Position numbers and translations under genes: made by a program. A stretch of 64,000 nt of DNA from Advenella kashmirensis W13003 (lineage in GTDB: Bacteria; Pseudomonadota; Gammaproteobacteria; Burkholderiales; Burkholderiaceae_B): positions 558,001 through 622,000 of the forward strand of contig NZ_KI650980.1 in assembly GCF_000506985.1 (NCBI RefSeq). Direction: 5' to 3'. The notes under the pieces were generated by a model. It saw nothing but the letters and a program-made list of their open reading frames with translations. It did not search any database and was not told where the DNA came from. Within the stretch, counting starts at the first letter, position 1. Each line of letters opens with the position of its first letter. Positions 10,142 through 18,168 of this stretch are shown here, one piece after another.

Positions 10142-10750
10142 ATGAGTTTTAGCTTGGCAAATACGAAGTTCAACAAACGCACAATTAACCAGTTGCTTGT
10201 GGCTACTGTGCTCGGCGTTTCTGCATCTTCTGGTGCGTTTGCACAAACTGCCGGCAAAGCTGCAGACAAAAAGCCGGCAGGTACGTCGACAGCTTCTGAA
10301 ACTGCGCCCGTCAGCAATATCAAAATCGGCTTCGTCAATACAGAAAAAATTCTGCGCGATTCTGTGCCTGCAAAAGACGCACAGACGAAAATTGAAAACG
10401 AATTCAAAAAACGTGACGCCGAACTGCAAAAACTGGCCGGCACACTGCGCACCAAGTACGAAAATTTCGACAAAAATGCGCCTGTCATGTCCGACTCAGA
10501 TCGCACCAAGGCACAGCGCGAACTGTCAGACCTTGATACCGACCTGCAGCGCAAGCGCCGTGAATTTCAGGAAGATTTCAATCGTCGTCGTAACGAAGCG
10601 TTTTCAGGTATTGTTGAAAAAGCGAACGCAGCGATCAAGAATATCGCCGAAAAACAGAATTACGACCTGATCGTACAGGATGCCGTAACAGTCAGCCCGC
10701 GTATCGATATTACCGATACGGTCATCAAAGCGCTCGATAACGGTAAATAA
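10142..10750 (+). CDS. skp: OmpH/Skp family periplasmic chaperone
   Basis: Periplasmic holdase that carries unfolded outer membrane proteins to the BAM complex. It has a cleavable signal peptide ending near SSGAFAQ (about residue 35). A low-complexity Thr/Ala/Ser/Lys segment follows (about 36-58), then the OmpH core starting IKIGFVNTEKILRDS. The core is a long charged coiled coil (about residues 75-165), the 'tentacle' of Skp. At 202 residues it is longer than E. coli Skp (161), mainly because of the N-terminal linker. It stands between bamA and lpxD with only 2 bases to lpxD. Confidence 0.9.
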   Translation: MSFSLANTKFNKRTINQLLVATVLGVSASSGAFAQTAGKAADKKPAGTSTASETAPVSNIKIGFVNTEKILRDSVPAKDAQTKIENEFKKRDAELQKLAGTLRTKYENFDKNAPVMSDSDRTKAQRELSDLDTDLQRKRREFQEDFNRRRNEAFSGIVEKANAAIKNIAEKQNYDLIVQDAVTVSPRIDITDTVIKALDNGK

Positions 10751-10752
10751 CC

Positions 10753-11838
10753 ATGGCGCAAGACCCGCAAGCTGTTCAGGCAGTCATGCTGGACGAGCTG
10801 CTTGGCGCAGCCGACACGCAGGGTCTAACGTGGGAAATCAAAAACCCGCAGGGCAGGGCGATGCCACGTATCAGTGGCATCGCCTCGCTGACTAACGCGA
10901 CCCCGCAATCCATCAGTTTTCTCTCCAATCCGAAATTCTTTGGCCAACTGGCGTCGACCCAGGCAGCGGCTGTGTTGCTACCTGCGCGTGCGCTTGAACA
11001 CCTGCCCGAGCAGACGCCTTTTCTGATCGTCTGTTGCGAAGACCCCTATCTGCTTTATTCCCGGCTGAGCCAATGGTTTGAAAAACAAAGGCTGGCAAGA
11101 CTCTCGCGCACAATCCACCCGACTGCCGTGATTCACGAGAGCGCGCATCTGGGCCAGAATGTCGCGATCGGGCCGCATGTTGTGGTCGAAGAAAACGTGA
11201 GCATCGCTAGCGGCGTGACCATCGGCCCTGGTTGCGTGATCGGCCGTGATTGCCAGATCGGCAGCGACAGCCTGTTGCATGCCAGAGTCACTTTCTACGC
11301 AGGCGTGAGCATCGGCGAGCGTTGCATTATCCATAGCGGTGCCGTGCTTGGCGCCGATGGCTTTGGTTTCGCCCCGGATGCGACCCATGAGCCAGGCGGC
11401 TGGTCCAAGATTGTCCAGTTCGGCGGAGTCGTACTGGGCAACGACGTGGAAGTCGGCGCGAACACCACGATTGATCGTGGTGCGCTGGACGATACCATTA
11501 TTGGTAACGACGTGAAGCTGGATAATCTGATCATGATCGGACATAACGTACAGGTCGGCGACCACACCGCCATGGCCGGGTGTGCGGGTATTGCCGGCTC
11601 CACGATCATCGGCAAGCGCTGTACCATCGCCGGCGCGGCCATGCTCGCAGGACATATCCGCCTGGCCGATGACGTGCATATCTCGGGCGCGACATCCGTC
11701 ATGTCGGATATCACCAAACCGGGTCGTTACACCAGTGTCTTTCCGCTGGCCGAGCACTCGCTCTGGCAGAAAAATGCAGCGGTCCTGCTGCAGCTGGCAC
11801 AATTGCGTCGCCGGATTCGCGATCTGGAAAAGTCCTAA
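10753..11838 (+). CDS. lpxD: UDP-3-O-(3-hydroxyacyl)glucosamine N-acyltransferase
   Basis: Third step of lipid A synthesis: transfers a 3-hydroxyacyl chain from ACP to the 2-amino group of UDP-3-O-acyl-glucosamine. The 361-residue protein has an N-terminal uridine-binding domain (about 1-105). A left-handed beta-helix follows, made of many hexapeptide repeats such as IGPHVVVEENVSIASGVTIG, and then a C-terminal helix. The segment IMIGHNVQVGDHTAMAG supplies the catalytic His. It is immediately downstream of skp. Confidence 0.96.
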   Translation: MAQDPQAVQAVMLDELLGAADTQGLTWEIKNPQGRAMPRISGIASLTNATPQSISFLSNPKFFGQLASTQAAAVLLPARALEHLPEQTPFLIVCCEDPYLLYSRLSQWFEKQRLARLSRTIHPTAVIHESAHLGQNVAIGPHVVVEENVSIASGVTIGPGCVIGRDCQIGSDSLLHARVTFYAGVSIGERCIIHSGAVLGADGFGFAPDATHEPGGWSKIVQFGGVVLGNDVEVGANTTIDRGALDDTIIGNDVKLDNLIMIGHNVQVGDHTAMAGCAGIAGSTIIGKRCTIAGAAMLAGHIRLADDVHISGATSVMSDITKPGRYTSVFPLAEHSLWQKNAAVLLQLAQLRRRIRDLEKS

Positions 11839-11932
11839 TATCGGATTCCTTGTGCGCAGGAGGGTATTTTCCGGCGAAATTGTCTAAAATAGCGCCACTA
11901 CCACCATCATTTATTTATATACAGGATTATTC

Positions 11933-12391
11933 ATGCAAGTAGATATTCAAAGCATTATGGCGCGGCTTCCACATCGCTATCCGATGCTGCTTGTAGACAG
12001 AGTCCTGGAAATGGTGCCGGGCAAAAGTATTGTTGCCCTCAAGAACGTGACCATTAATGAGCCCTTTTTCAATGGCCATTTTCCTGGTCGTCCAGTCATG
12101 CCTGGCGTGCTGATTATTGAAGCGCTGGCCCAGGCCGCAGCCATTTTTTCATTTGCGGACGAAGACGGTTCCTGCAATCATGATATTTCGCGCAAGGCGT
12201 ACTATCTGGTCGGGGTCGACAATGCACGTTTCCGCAAGCCGGTGGTGCCTGGCGATCAGCTCAAGCTTGAGGTGACTGCTGATCGCATCAGTAAAGTCAT
12301 CTGTAAATACAGTGCACGCGCTACCGTTGATGGTGGCGTCGTAGCTGAAGCTGCGATCATGTGTGCCATTCGCGACCTGGACGAACAATGA
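11933..12391 (+). CDS. fabZ: 3-hydroxyacyl-ACP dehydratase FabZ
   Basis: Dehydrates (3R)-hydroxyacyl-ACP to trans-2-enoyl-ACP in fatty acid elongation and competes with lipid A synthesis for the same substrate. The hot-dog-fold protein has 152 residues. It carries the active-site motif [20 protein letters not shown] with His49 and Glu63. Its stop overlaps the lpxA start (ATGA), so the two are translationally coupled. The 94-base gap before it is the largest inside the lpxD-lpxB run. Confidence 0.97.
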   Translation: MQVDIQSIMARLPHRYPMLLVDRVLEMVPGKSIVALKNVTINEPFFNGHFPGRPVMPGVLIIEALAQAAAIFSFADEDGSCNHDISRKAYYLVGVDNARFRKPVVPGDQLKLEVTADRISKVICKYSARATVDGGVVAEAAIMCAIRDLDEQ

Positions 12392-13182
12392 CTGAGCTTA
12401 TCCATCCCACTGCTGTCATCCATGACGGCGCAAAAATCCATCCCTCTGTCAAAGTAGGGGCCTATTCTGTCATTCACGAAAATGTCACCATTGGTGAAGG
12501 CAGCATTGTCGGTGAGCATTGCGTCATCGACGGGCTGACCACGATTGGCAAAAACAATGTGTTCTATCGTTTTTGTTCCATCGGCGGCAACCCTCAGGAC
12601 AAAAAATATTCAGGTGAGAAAACATCGCTTGAAATGGGCGATGGCAATACCATTCGCGAGTTTGTGACCATCAATACCGGTACGGTTCAGGACGTTGGTA
12701 CGACGCGCCTGGGCGACGATAACTGGATCATGGCGTACGTGCATATCGCGCATGATTGCCAGATTGCCAATCACACCATTCTGGCCAATTCCGTGCAACT
12801 TGCCGGCCATATCCATATCGACGACTGGGCCATTGTGGGCGGCAGCTCGGCAGCGCATCAGTACATCCATATCGGCGCGCACTCCATGACGGGCGGAATG
12901 AGCGCGATCCGTCAGGATATTCCCCCTTATGTGCTGGGTGCAGGGCAGCCCTATCGGCCCGCCGGGATCAATTCCGAAGGCCTGAAACGTCGCGGCTTTA
13001 CGCCCGAGCAAATTCACGCCATCAAGGATGCCTATAAAATCATCTATATGCGCAAGTTGTCCTCGGCCGATGCAGCAGAGGAAATTGTGCGCTATCAGCA
13101 CGACCATCCCGATACGGCGAGCGTGCTTGATCCTTTCGTCGCCTTTTTTCAGACCGCCTCGCGCGGCGTCAGCCGGGGATGA
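12388..13182 (+). CDS. lpxA: Acyl-ACP--UDP-N-acetylglucosamine O-acyltransferase
   Basis: First enzyme of lipid A synthesis. The 264-residue protein starts [19 protein letters not shown]. It is mostly a left-handed beta-helix of hexapeptide repeats, followed by a C-terminal alpha-helical domain. The motif [14 protein letters not shown] contains the catalytic His. The start at 12388 overlaps the fabZ stop by 4 bases. An earlier in-frame start at 12361 lies inside fabZ and adds 9 residues foreign to the family. Confidence 0.97.
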   Translation: MTELIHPTAVIHDGAKIHPSVKVGAYSVIHENVTIGEGSIVGEHCVIDGLTTIGKNNVFYRFCSIGGNPQDKKYSGEKTSLEMGDGNTIREFVTINTGTVQDVGTTRLGDDNWIMAYVHIAHDCQIANHTILANSVQLAGHIHIDDWAIVGGSSAAHQYIHIGAHSMTGGMSAIRQDIPPYVLGAGQPYRPAGINSEGLKRRGFTPEQIHAIKDAYKIIYMRKLSSADAAEEIVRYQHDHPDTASVLDPFVAFFQTASRGVSRG

Positions 13183-14348
13183 GCCTGGTTCTTTCAATGG
13201 TGGCGGGCGAACCCTCCGGTGATTTGCTCGCTTCACGTATTATTCAAGGGATACGCGCAAAAGATCCTCAGCTGTCAGCCAGTGGCATCGGTGGCCCGGA
13301 TATGCAACAACAGGGTATGAACATCCTGCATCCGATGGACGACCTGTCCGTATTCGGATATGTTGACGCGCTCAAAAATCTTCCCCGGCTTATCCATACC
13401 TATCTGAGTTTTCGCTCATCGGTGCTCAGGCTGCGGCCGGATGTGTTCGTAGGGGTTGACGCCCCCGATTTTAATCTCCGGCTGGAGCATCATCTTCGCA
13501 AGAAAGGCATTCCGACGGTGCATTTTGTAGGGCCATCCATCTGGGCATGGCGCTATGAAAGAATACACAAGATTCGCGCCGCGGTTTCCCATATGCTGGT
13601 GCTGTTTCCGTTCGAAGAGGAAATTTATCGCAAGGAAGGAGTGCCGGTTACGTATGTCGGCCATCCGCTGGCCGCGCAGATTCCTGAAAATCCCAGTAAA
13701 GCACAGGCGCGCAAGCGTCTGGGCATCGAAGAGGGTGGTCGCATCCTGGCCATCCTGCCGGGCAGCCGCGCGTCTGAAATCGCTCAACTGGCGCCGCGAT
13801 TTTTGCAGGCTGCGACGCTGTTGCTAAAAGAAGATCCGTCACTGCGCTTCATTGTGCCTCTGGTCAACGAGGCCCGAGCCGCGCAATTCAAGGCGATTCT
13901 GGCTAATCATGATTTGCCCAATCTGCGCTGTTTTTCCACGCGTGTGGCCGAACATCCCATCGCCTGGGATATCATGGAAGCATGTGACGCAGCATTGGTT
14001 GCCAGCGGCACCGCGACATTAGAGACCGCATTGTTTCAACGCCCGATGGTTATTTCCTATGTGCTGACGCCGCTCATGCGGCGGTTGATGGAGTGGAAAG
14101 CCGGCCAGGATGGGCCCACTTTGCCCTGGGTCGGTCTGCCCAATGTCTTATTGCGCGAGTTTGCAGTGCCCGAGCTGCTCCAGGAAGCGGCCACGCCGGC
14201 GAATCTGGCGCAAGCCTGCGTTAAAGCATTGACCGATACCACGTATATCGAACAGACAGAAGAAAAATTCCGCCAGTTGCATCGTACGCTTAACCGCGAT
14301 ACGGCAGCGCTGGCAGCGGAGGCGATCCTTGCCACGGCAAACGCCTGA
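13179..14348 (+). CDS. lpxB: Lipid-A-disaccharide synthase
   Basis: GT-B fold (family GT19) glycosyltransferase that joins UDP-diacylglucosamine to lipid X to form the lipid A disaccharide at the inner membrane face. The 389-residue protein begins with [16 protein letters not shown]-type sequence. It has the PSIWAWR element (about residues 118-124) and [17 protein letters not shown] (about 190-206). The start overlaps the lpxA stop by 4 bases. Confidence 0.96.
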   Translation: MSLVLSMVAGEPSGDLLASRIIQGIRAKDPQLSASGIGGPDMQQQGMNILHPMDDLSVFGYVDALKNLPRLIHTYLSFRSSVLRLRPDVFVGVDAPDFNLRLEHHLRKKGIPTVHFVGPSIWAWRYERIHKIRAAVSHMLVLFPFEEEIYRKEGVPVTYVGHPLAAQIPENPSKAQARKRLGIEEGGRILAILPGSRASEIAQLAPRFLQAATLLLKEDPSLRFIVPLVNEARAAQFKAILANHDLPNLRCFSTRVAEHPIAWDIMEACDAALVASGTATLETALFQRPMVISYVLTPLMRRLMEWKAGQDGPTLPWVGLPNVLLREFAVPELLQEAATPANLAQACVKALTDTTYIEQTEEKFRQLHRTLNRDTAALAAEAILATANA

Positions 14349-14985
14349 CCTATCCCTGTTTGGCAATTTGCCTTTGCCTCGCATGACCGCCGGTATTGAT
14401 GAGGCGGGCAGGGGGCCGCTGGCCGGAGATGTCTTCGCGGCTGCCGTCATCCTGGACCCGGCTCGTCGCATCAATGGCCTGGCTGACTCCAAAACCCTGA
14501 CCGAAGCGAAACGCGAAAGCCTGGCGCACCGTATCCGTGAAAAAGCGCTGGCCTGGTCCATTGCCAGTGCAACGGTCGCGGAAATCGATCAGCTCAATAT
14601 TCTGGCCGCCACAATGCTGGCCATGCGGCGCGCTTTTGAGGGGCTGGCTGCAGCCAGCGGAATACCGGTAGCCGAGCTGGTACTGGTCGATGGCAATCAG
14701 GTGCCACGTGGTCTGAACGTGCCATGTCATGCGATCGTCAGGGGCGACGCCCTGCATGCCTGTATTTCTGCTGCTTCCATACTGGCCAAGACCGCCAGAG
14801 ATGCGCAGTTGCGACAGCTACATACCCAATACCCGGAGTATGCTTTTGATCAGCATAAAGGGTACGGGACCGCCTTGCATCTGGCCCGCCTCAAAACCCA
14901 TGGACCCTGTCCGGTGCACCGTACGACTTTCAGGCCGGTGCGCGTGCTGATCTGCCCGCCTGCAGGCGAGCCTTTTTTGGCGTAA
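14329..14985 (+). CDS. rnhB: Ribonuclease HII
   Basis: Removes ribonucleotides and RNA from RNA-DNA hybrids. The active-site block [12 protein letters not shown] supplies Asp24 and Glu25, and [11 protein letters not shown] follows. [22 protein letters not shown] forms the C-terminal signature. The start chosen overlaps lpxB by 20 bases and gives 218 residues. An alternative ATG at 14383 would give 200 residues and begin right before the catalytic block, so which one is used is unclear. Confidence 0.94.
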   Translation: MPRQTPDLSLFGNLPLPRMTAGIDEAGRGPLAGDVFAAAVILDPARRINGLADSKTLTEAKRESLAHRIREKALAWSIASATVAEIDQLNILAATMLAMRRAFEGLAAASGIPVAELVLVDGNQVPRGLNVPCHAIVRGDALHACISAASILAKTARDAQLRQLHTQYPEYAFDQHKGYGTALHLARLKTHGPCPVHRTTFRPVRVLICPPAGEPFLA

Positions 14986-15033
14986 AATAAGTTAATCACT
15001 TTTGAAATTAAAAAGTCAATTGGCTTGATTCTG

Positions 15034-15046
15034 CCGATAATATCGG
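15034..15046. repeat. Palindrome CCGATA-A-TATCGG upstream of the desaturase
   Basis: A perfect 6-bp inverted repeat around one central A, in the 213-base gap between rnhB and the desaturase. It is the kind of short dyad a transcription factor could use. No regulator is identified and function is unknown. Confidence 0.35.
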
Positions 15047-15170
15047 TAAACTGAGGCCAGATCGCGCTGAAAATCGGCTTTTTCACCACAACGACTCAAT
15101 AAATAAAACATTGTCCCAAATTGACATGTACCTGACGCCGATTGGAAGTACAATACGCCTTGCCTATTTG

Positions 15171-15182
15171 CGGGGATCCCCG
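15171..15182. repeat. Palindrome CGGGGATCCCCG in the desaturase leader
   Basis: A 12-bp perfect palindrome ending 16 bases before the ATG of the desaturase. It could fold as a short hairpin next to the ribosome binding region or serve as an operator. It is the second dyad in this leader. Confidence 0.35.
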
Positions 15183-15198
15183 ACGTGAAACTCAAATA

Positions 15199-16272
15199 AT
15201 GGAAACAAAATTCACCCCTATTGCGCCTGATGCAGAATTACCGCACCGGAAAATCATACGTAGCTGGCTGATTCCAATCTCCCAGCAGAATACGTTCCGG
15301 GCGTTTTTGCTGCTGTTTGTCGACTACAGCCTGCTGCTGGCTCTGCTGGCCGGTACATTGTTCCTGTCGGCATGGTGGCTCAAACTTGCCTGCGCGCTGG
15401 TCGCGGGCTTTGTCATTGGTCGCCTGTTCATTATCGGACACGACGCGTGCCACCAAAGCCTGACCCCCCATCGCAAGCTCAACAAATGGATCGGCCGCAT
15501 CGCCTTTTTGCCGGCTGTGTCTCCCTATAGTCTCTGGGATGTTGGCCACAACGTAGTGCACCACGGCTTCACCAATCTGAAGGGCATGGACTTCGTCTGG
15601 TGCCCCAAAACTAAAGAAGAATACGACGCCATGTCACCCATGCGGCGTTTTATGGAACGTGTCTATCGCGGTCCGCTGGGCGCCGGTATCTATTACATCA
15701 TCGAAATATGGTGGAACCGCATGATGTTCCCGAGCAAGGGTTATATGGGAACTCAGCGCAAGGTGTTCTTCTGGGATGGCCTGCTTGTCAGTATTTTCGG
15801 CCTGGCCTGGCTGGGTGGCGTGATTTATGCCGCAACCGCCACCGGTCAATCGGTGCTGATGCTGGTGGCGTTCGCCTGGCTTATTCCGCTGCTTTTCTGG
15901 TTCTACATGATCGGTTTCGTGGTTTACATTCAGCATACGCACACCCGTGTGGTCTGGCATGACAACCGGGCCGTCTGGGCCAAGGCGCAGCCCTTTGTCT
16001 CGACAACGGTCCACATGATGTTCCGCTTCAAGTTTGGCTCGCTGATGCATCACATCATGGAGCATACTGCACACCATGTGGATATGAGCATTCCGCTCTA
16101 TAAACTCAAAAAGGCGCAGAAGACGCTGGAAGACATGCTGCCCAGCCGTATCGTGATCCAGATGTTCAGCTGGTCCTGGTATTTCCGTACCATCAAGGCC
16201 TGCAAGCTGTACAACTACCAAGAGCGCTACTGGACCGACTTCAAAGGCAACAAATCGCCTGACGTCGTTTAA
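15199..16272 (+). CDS. Membrane fatty acid desaturase
   Basis: A di-iron membrane desaturase that would introduce a double bond into fatty acyl chains of membrane lipids. The start at 15199 gives a 357-residue protein beginning METKFTPIAPDAELPH. Three histidine boxes are visible: HDACHQ (about 85-90), HNVVHHG (about 118-124) and HHIMEHTAHH (about 284-293). Hydrophobic segments lie near residues 35-75 and 195-245. The chain matches the FA_desaturase family; regiospecificity and substrate cannot be read from the sequence. The leader contains two palindromes and the gene ends before a clear terminator. Confidence 0.85.
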   Translation: METKFTPIAPDAELPHRKIIRSWLIPISQQNTFRAFLLLFVDYSLLLALLAGTLFLSAWWLKLACALVAGFVIGRLFIIGHDACHQSLTPHRKLNKWIGRIAFLPAVSPYSLWDVGHNVVHHGFTNLKGMDFVWCPKTKEEYDAMSPMRRFMERVYRGPLGAGIYYIIEIWWNRMMFPSKGYMGTQRKVFFWDGLLVSIFGLAWLGGVIYAATATGQSVLMLVAFAWLIPLLFWFYMIGFVVYIQHTHTRVVWHDNRAVWAKAQPFVSTTVHMMFRFKFGSLMHHIMEHTAHHVDMSIPLYKLKKAQKTLEDMLPSRIVIQMFSWSWYFRTIKACKLYNYQERYWTDFKGNKSPDVV

Positions 16273-16323
16273 GGTTGTCGGCGGGTGCGCGTCACTCGCC
16301 TGCGCTTGAAAATACGTTACTAT

Positions 16324-16346
16324 CCCTGCTCAGGCAGGGTTTTTTT
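16324..16346 (+). terminator. Rho-independent terminator abutting the next start codon
   Basis: The stem CCCTGC / GCAGGG (16324-16329 with 16334-16339) has loop TCAG and is followed by seven T residues (16340-16346). The next base is the ATG of the RNA methyltransferase. The AGGG of the right arm is also the only Shine-Dalgarno-like sequence for that gene. Confidence 0.75.
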
Positions 16347-17123
16347 ATGAAACAGATTCAGTCCAAAGAAAACGCATTGGTGCGGCAGAGCATGAAAGTG
16401 GCGGCGGGACGGGACAAAGCCCGGCTTCTGCTCGAAGGCGTGCATTTGTGTCAGGAATGGCTTGCCCGCTATGGTCAGCCCGAGTCTGTTCTGCTACGGT
16501 CCTCAAGCAGCGCACAGCCCGATATCCGTGCGCTGCTGAATCACACCGATGCTTCGCTGCACTATGAACTGACTGACGCGTTGTTCAACGCGATTGCCAC
16601 TGTGCAGGCGCCGCAAGGCGTTATGTTCGTGGCGGCGCGGCCGATTCCGGCGCCAGTGGCTCGCTTTGACGCAACGGCGCTTTGGGTGGATCGTCTGCAG
16701 GATCCGGGCAATCTCGGCACGATTTTGCGCACGGCTGCTGCTGCCGATGTTCGGCATGTCCTGCTCTCTACGGGCTGTGTCGGAGCCTGGTCGCCCAAAG
16801 TGCTGCGCAGTGCCCAGGGCGCGCATTTCGCGCTGGATATTCATGAGCATCAGGATTTTTCACAGATCAGGCAAAAACTCGACATGCCCGTTTATGCCTC
16901 TTCACTCGCACCGGGTGCGCGCAGTCTGTATGAAGGGGTGTTGCCCGGTGCCTGTCTGTGGGTGGTCGGAAACGAAGGGCAGGGCGTGCATCCGGATATA
17001 CTGGCGCAAGCGGATCAATGTCTTTTTATCCCGCAATCTGCAGCGGTTGAATCGCTCAATGTCGCTGTGGCGACGGCTATTTTGCTGTTTGAACAGCGCC
17101 GCCAGCATCTCACACCTTGTTAA
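16347..17123 (+). CDS. TrmH/SpoU-family RNA 2'-O-methyltransferase
   Basis: A SPOUT-class methyltransferase expected to methylate a ribose 2'-OH of rRNA or tRNA with S-adenosylmethionine. The 258-residue protein starts MKQIQSKENALVRQ. It has an N-terminal substrate-binding domain (about 1-100) and a C-terminal knot. Knot motifs are DRLQDPGNLGTILRTAAAA (motif 1), LWVVGNEGQGV (motif 2) and IPQSAAVESLNVAVATAILLFE (motif 3). It resembles RlmB/TsnR-like proteins, but the target base cannot be assigned. Its start codon directly follows the T tract of a terminator. Confidence 0.9.
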   Translation: MKQIQSKENALVRQSMKVAAGRDKARLLLEGVHLCQEWLARYGQPESVLLRSSSSAQPDIRALLNHTDASLHYELTDALFNAIATVQAPQGVMFVAARPIPAPVARFDATALWVDRLQDPGNLGTILRTAAAADVRHVLLSTGCVGAWSPKVLRSAQGAHFALDIHEHQDFSQIRQKLDMPVYASSLAPGARSLYEGVLPGACLWVVGNEGQGVHPDILAQADQCLFIPQSAAVESLNVAVATAILLFEQRRQHLTPC

Positions 17124-17178
17124 GGGCACGCTCCGCAGCGCGCGCAATCGAACTGCCGACCTTCTCCCTAGGACAGCG

Positions 17179-18024
17179 TCAGTAATTGGCCGAAGAGTGT
17201 GACTTGAGCCCCAGGATCTGAATCACGGTCGTGGAAATTTCTTCAATGGACTTGGTTGTGGTCGATAGCCACTCAATGCTTTCCACCCGCATCAGGCGCT
17301 CGGCTTCGGCCACTTCGTACAAACATTGTTTGATTGATGCATATTTGCTATCGGGGCGGCGTTCATTCCGTACCTCGGCAAGCCGGTCGGGCTGGATCGA
17401 CAGGCCGAACAATTTGCTGCGATAGGGATGCAGCGTGCTGGGCAGCGTACCTCGTTCGAAATCTTCAGGAATCAGCGGGAAATTGGCCGCCTTGATGGCA
17501 TACTGCATGGCCAGATACAGGCTGGTCGGCGTTTTGCCGCAACGCGAGACCCCCACCAGGATCACATCTGCTTCCTTAAGGCCATGTACGAATTGCCCGT
17601 CGTCGTGCGCCAGGGTGAAATTAATGGCTTCGATCCGGTTGCGATACTGTTTGGAGCTGGCGCTCAGGTGCGACAGGCCAATCGTAGGCCGAGATTTGGT
17701 TTCCAGCGCGGTTTCCAGCTGATTGACGCAGGCGCCGAAAATATCCAGAAAAACACAATTGGAATTTTGCACCACGCTCAGAATTTCGGGTTTGACCAGC
17801 GTGCTGAACAAAATCGGCAGGGTGTTTTCTGCCTGTGCTGCGGCGTTGATTTTGTCGGCGACCTTCGTGGCTTTTTCCACAGAGGTGACAAAGGGCTCAC
17901 GTAACAGCGTGAAATCAAAATCGGCGCTAAATTGTGACAAGACCGAATGACTGAAGGTCTCGGCCGTAATGCCCGTGCCGTCTGATACGATAAATACCGT
18001 CCGCTTTTTTTGTGATTCTGACAT
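17179..18024 (-). CDS. ppsR: PEP synthase regulatory protein (bifunctional kinase/pyrophosphorylase)
   Basis: PSRP/DUF299 family enzyme. It inactivates PEP synthase by ADP-dependent threonine phosphorylation and reactivates it by Pi-dependent dephosphorylation. The 281-residue protein begins MSESQKKRTVFIVSDGTGITAET and has the P-loop-like GVSRCGKTPTSLYLA at about residues 158-172. It is transcribed away from ppsA, its expected target, across a 144-base intergenic region holding a long hairpin. The divergent ppsR/ppsA pair is common in proteobacteria. Confidence 0.95.
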   Translation of the reverse strand: MSESQKKRTVFIVSDGTGITAETFSHSVLSQFSADFDFTLLREPFVTSVEKATKVADKINAAAQAENTLPILFSTLVKPEILSVVQNSNCVFLDIFGACVNQLETALETKSRPTIGLSHLSASSKQYRNRIEAINFTLAHDDGQFVHGLKEADVILVGVSRCGKTPTSLYLAMQYAIKAANFPLIPEDFERGTLPSTLHPYRSKLFGLSIQPDRLAEVRNERRPDSKYASIKQCLYEVAEAERLMRVESIEWLSTTTKSIEEISTTVIQILGLKSHSSANY

Positions 18025-18099
18025 GTTCTAATTTGATCCTGTGAGGGTGGAAAAAGACGGTACAATCATGTTACTTTGCACCTGGCCTTGCTGTGTCAG

Positions 18100-18141
18100 G
18101 CTTATTTGCTCAGGAAAGCGGGCTTTTCTGAGCAAATAAGC
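18100..18141. repeat. Long near-perfect inverted repeat in the ppsA leader
   Basis: Arms at 18100-18118 (GCTTATTTGCTCAGGAAAG) and 18123-18141 (CTTTTCTGAGCAAATAAGC) pair over 19 positions, with one G.T wobble and a 4-base loop. It ends 27 bases before the ppsA ATG. A mixed T tract follows (TTTCATTTT), so it could be a leader terminator or attenuator, an mRNA-stability hairpin or an operator dyad. The structure is seen directly; the role is not known. Confidence 0.6.
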
Positions 18142-18168
18142 TTTCATTTTAATCTAAGGGTGACTTAA

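Noticed and set aside
15121-15154. TTGACA and TACAAT before the desaturase as a promoter.
   Set aside because: The boxes match well but are 22 bases apart, outside the usual range for sigma70.
17124-17178. A stretch after the RNA methyltransferase with a segment like a tRNA T-arm (CAATCGAACTGCCGACCTTC read on the opposite strand).
   Set aside because: No acceptor stem, anticodon arm or full cloverleaf can be built around it; it is too short for a tRNA.
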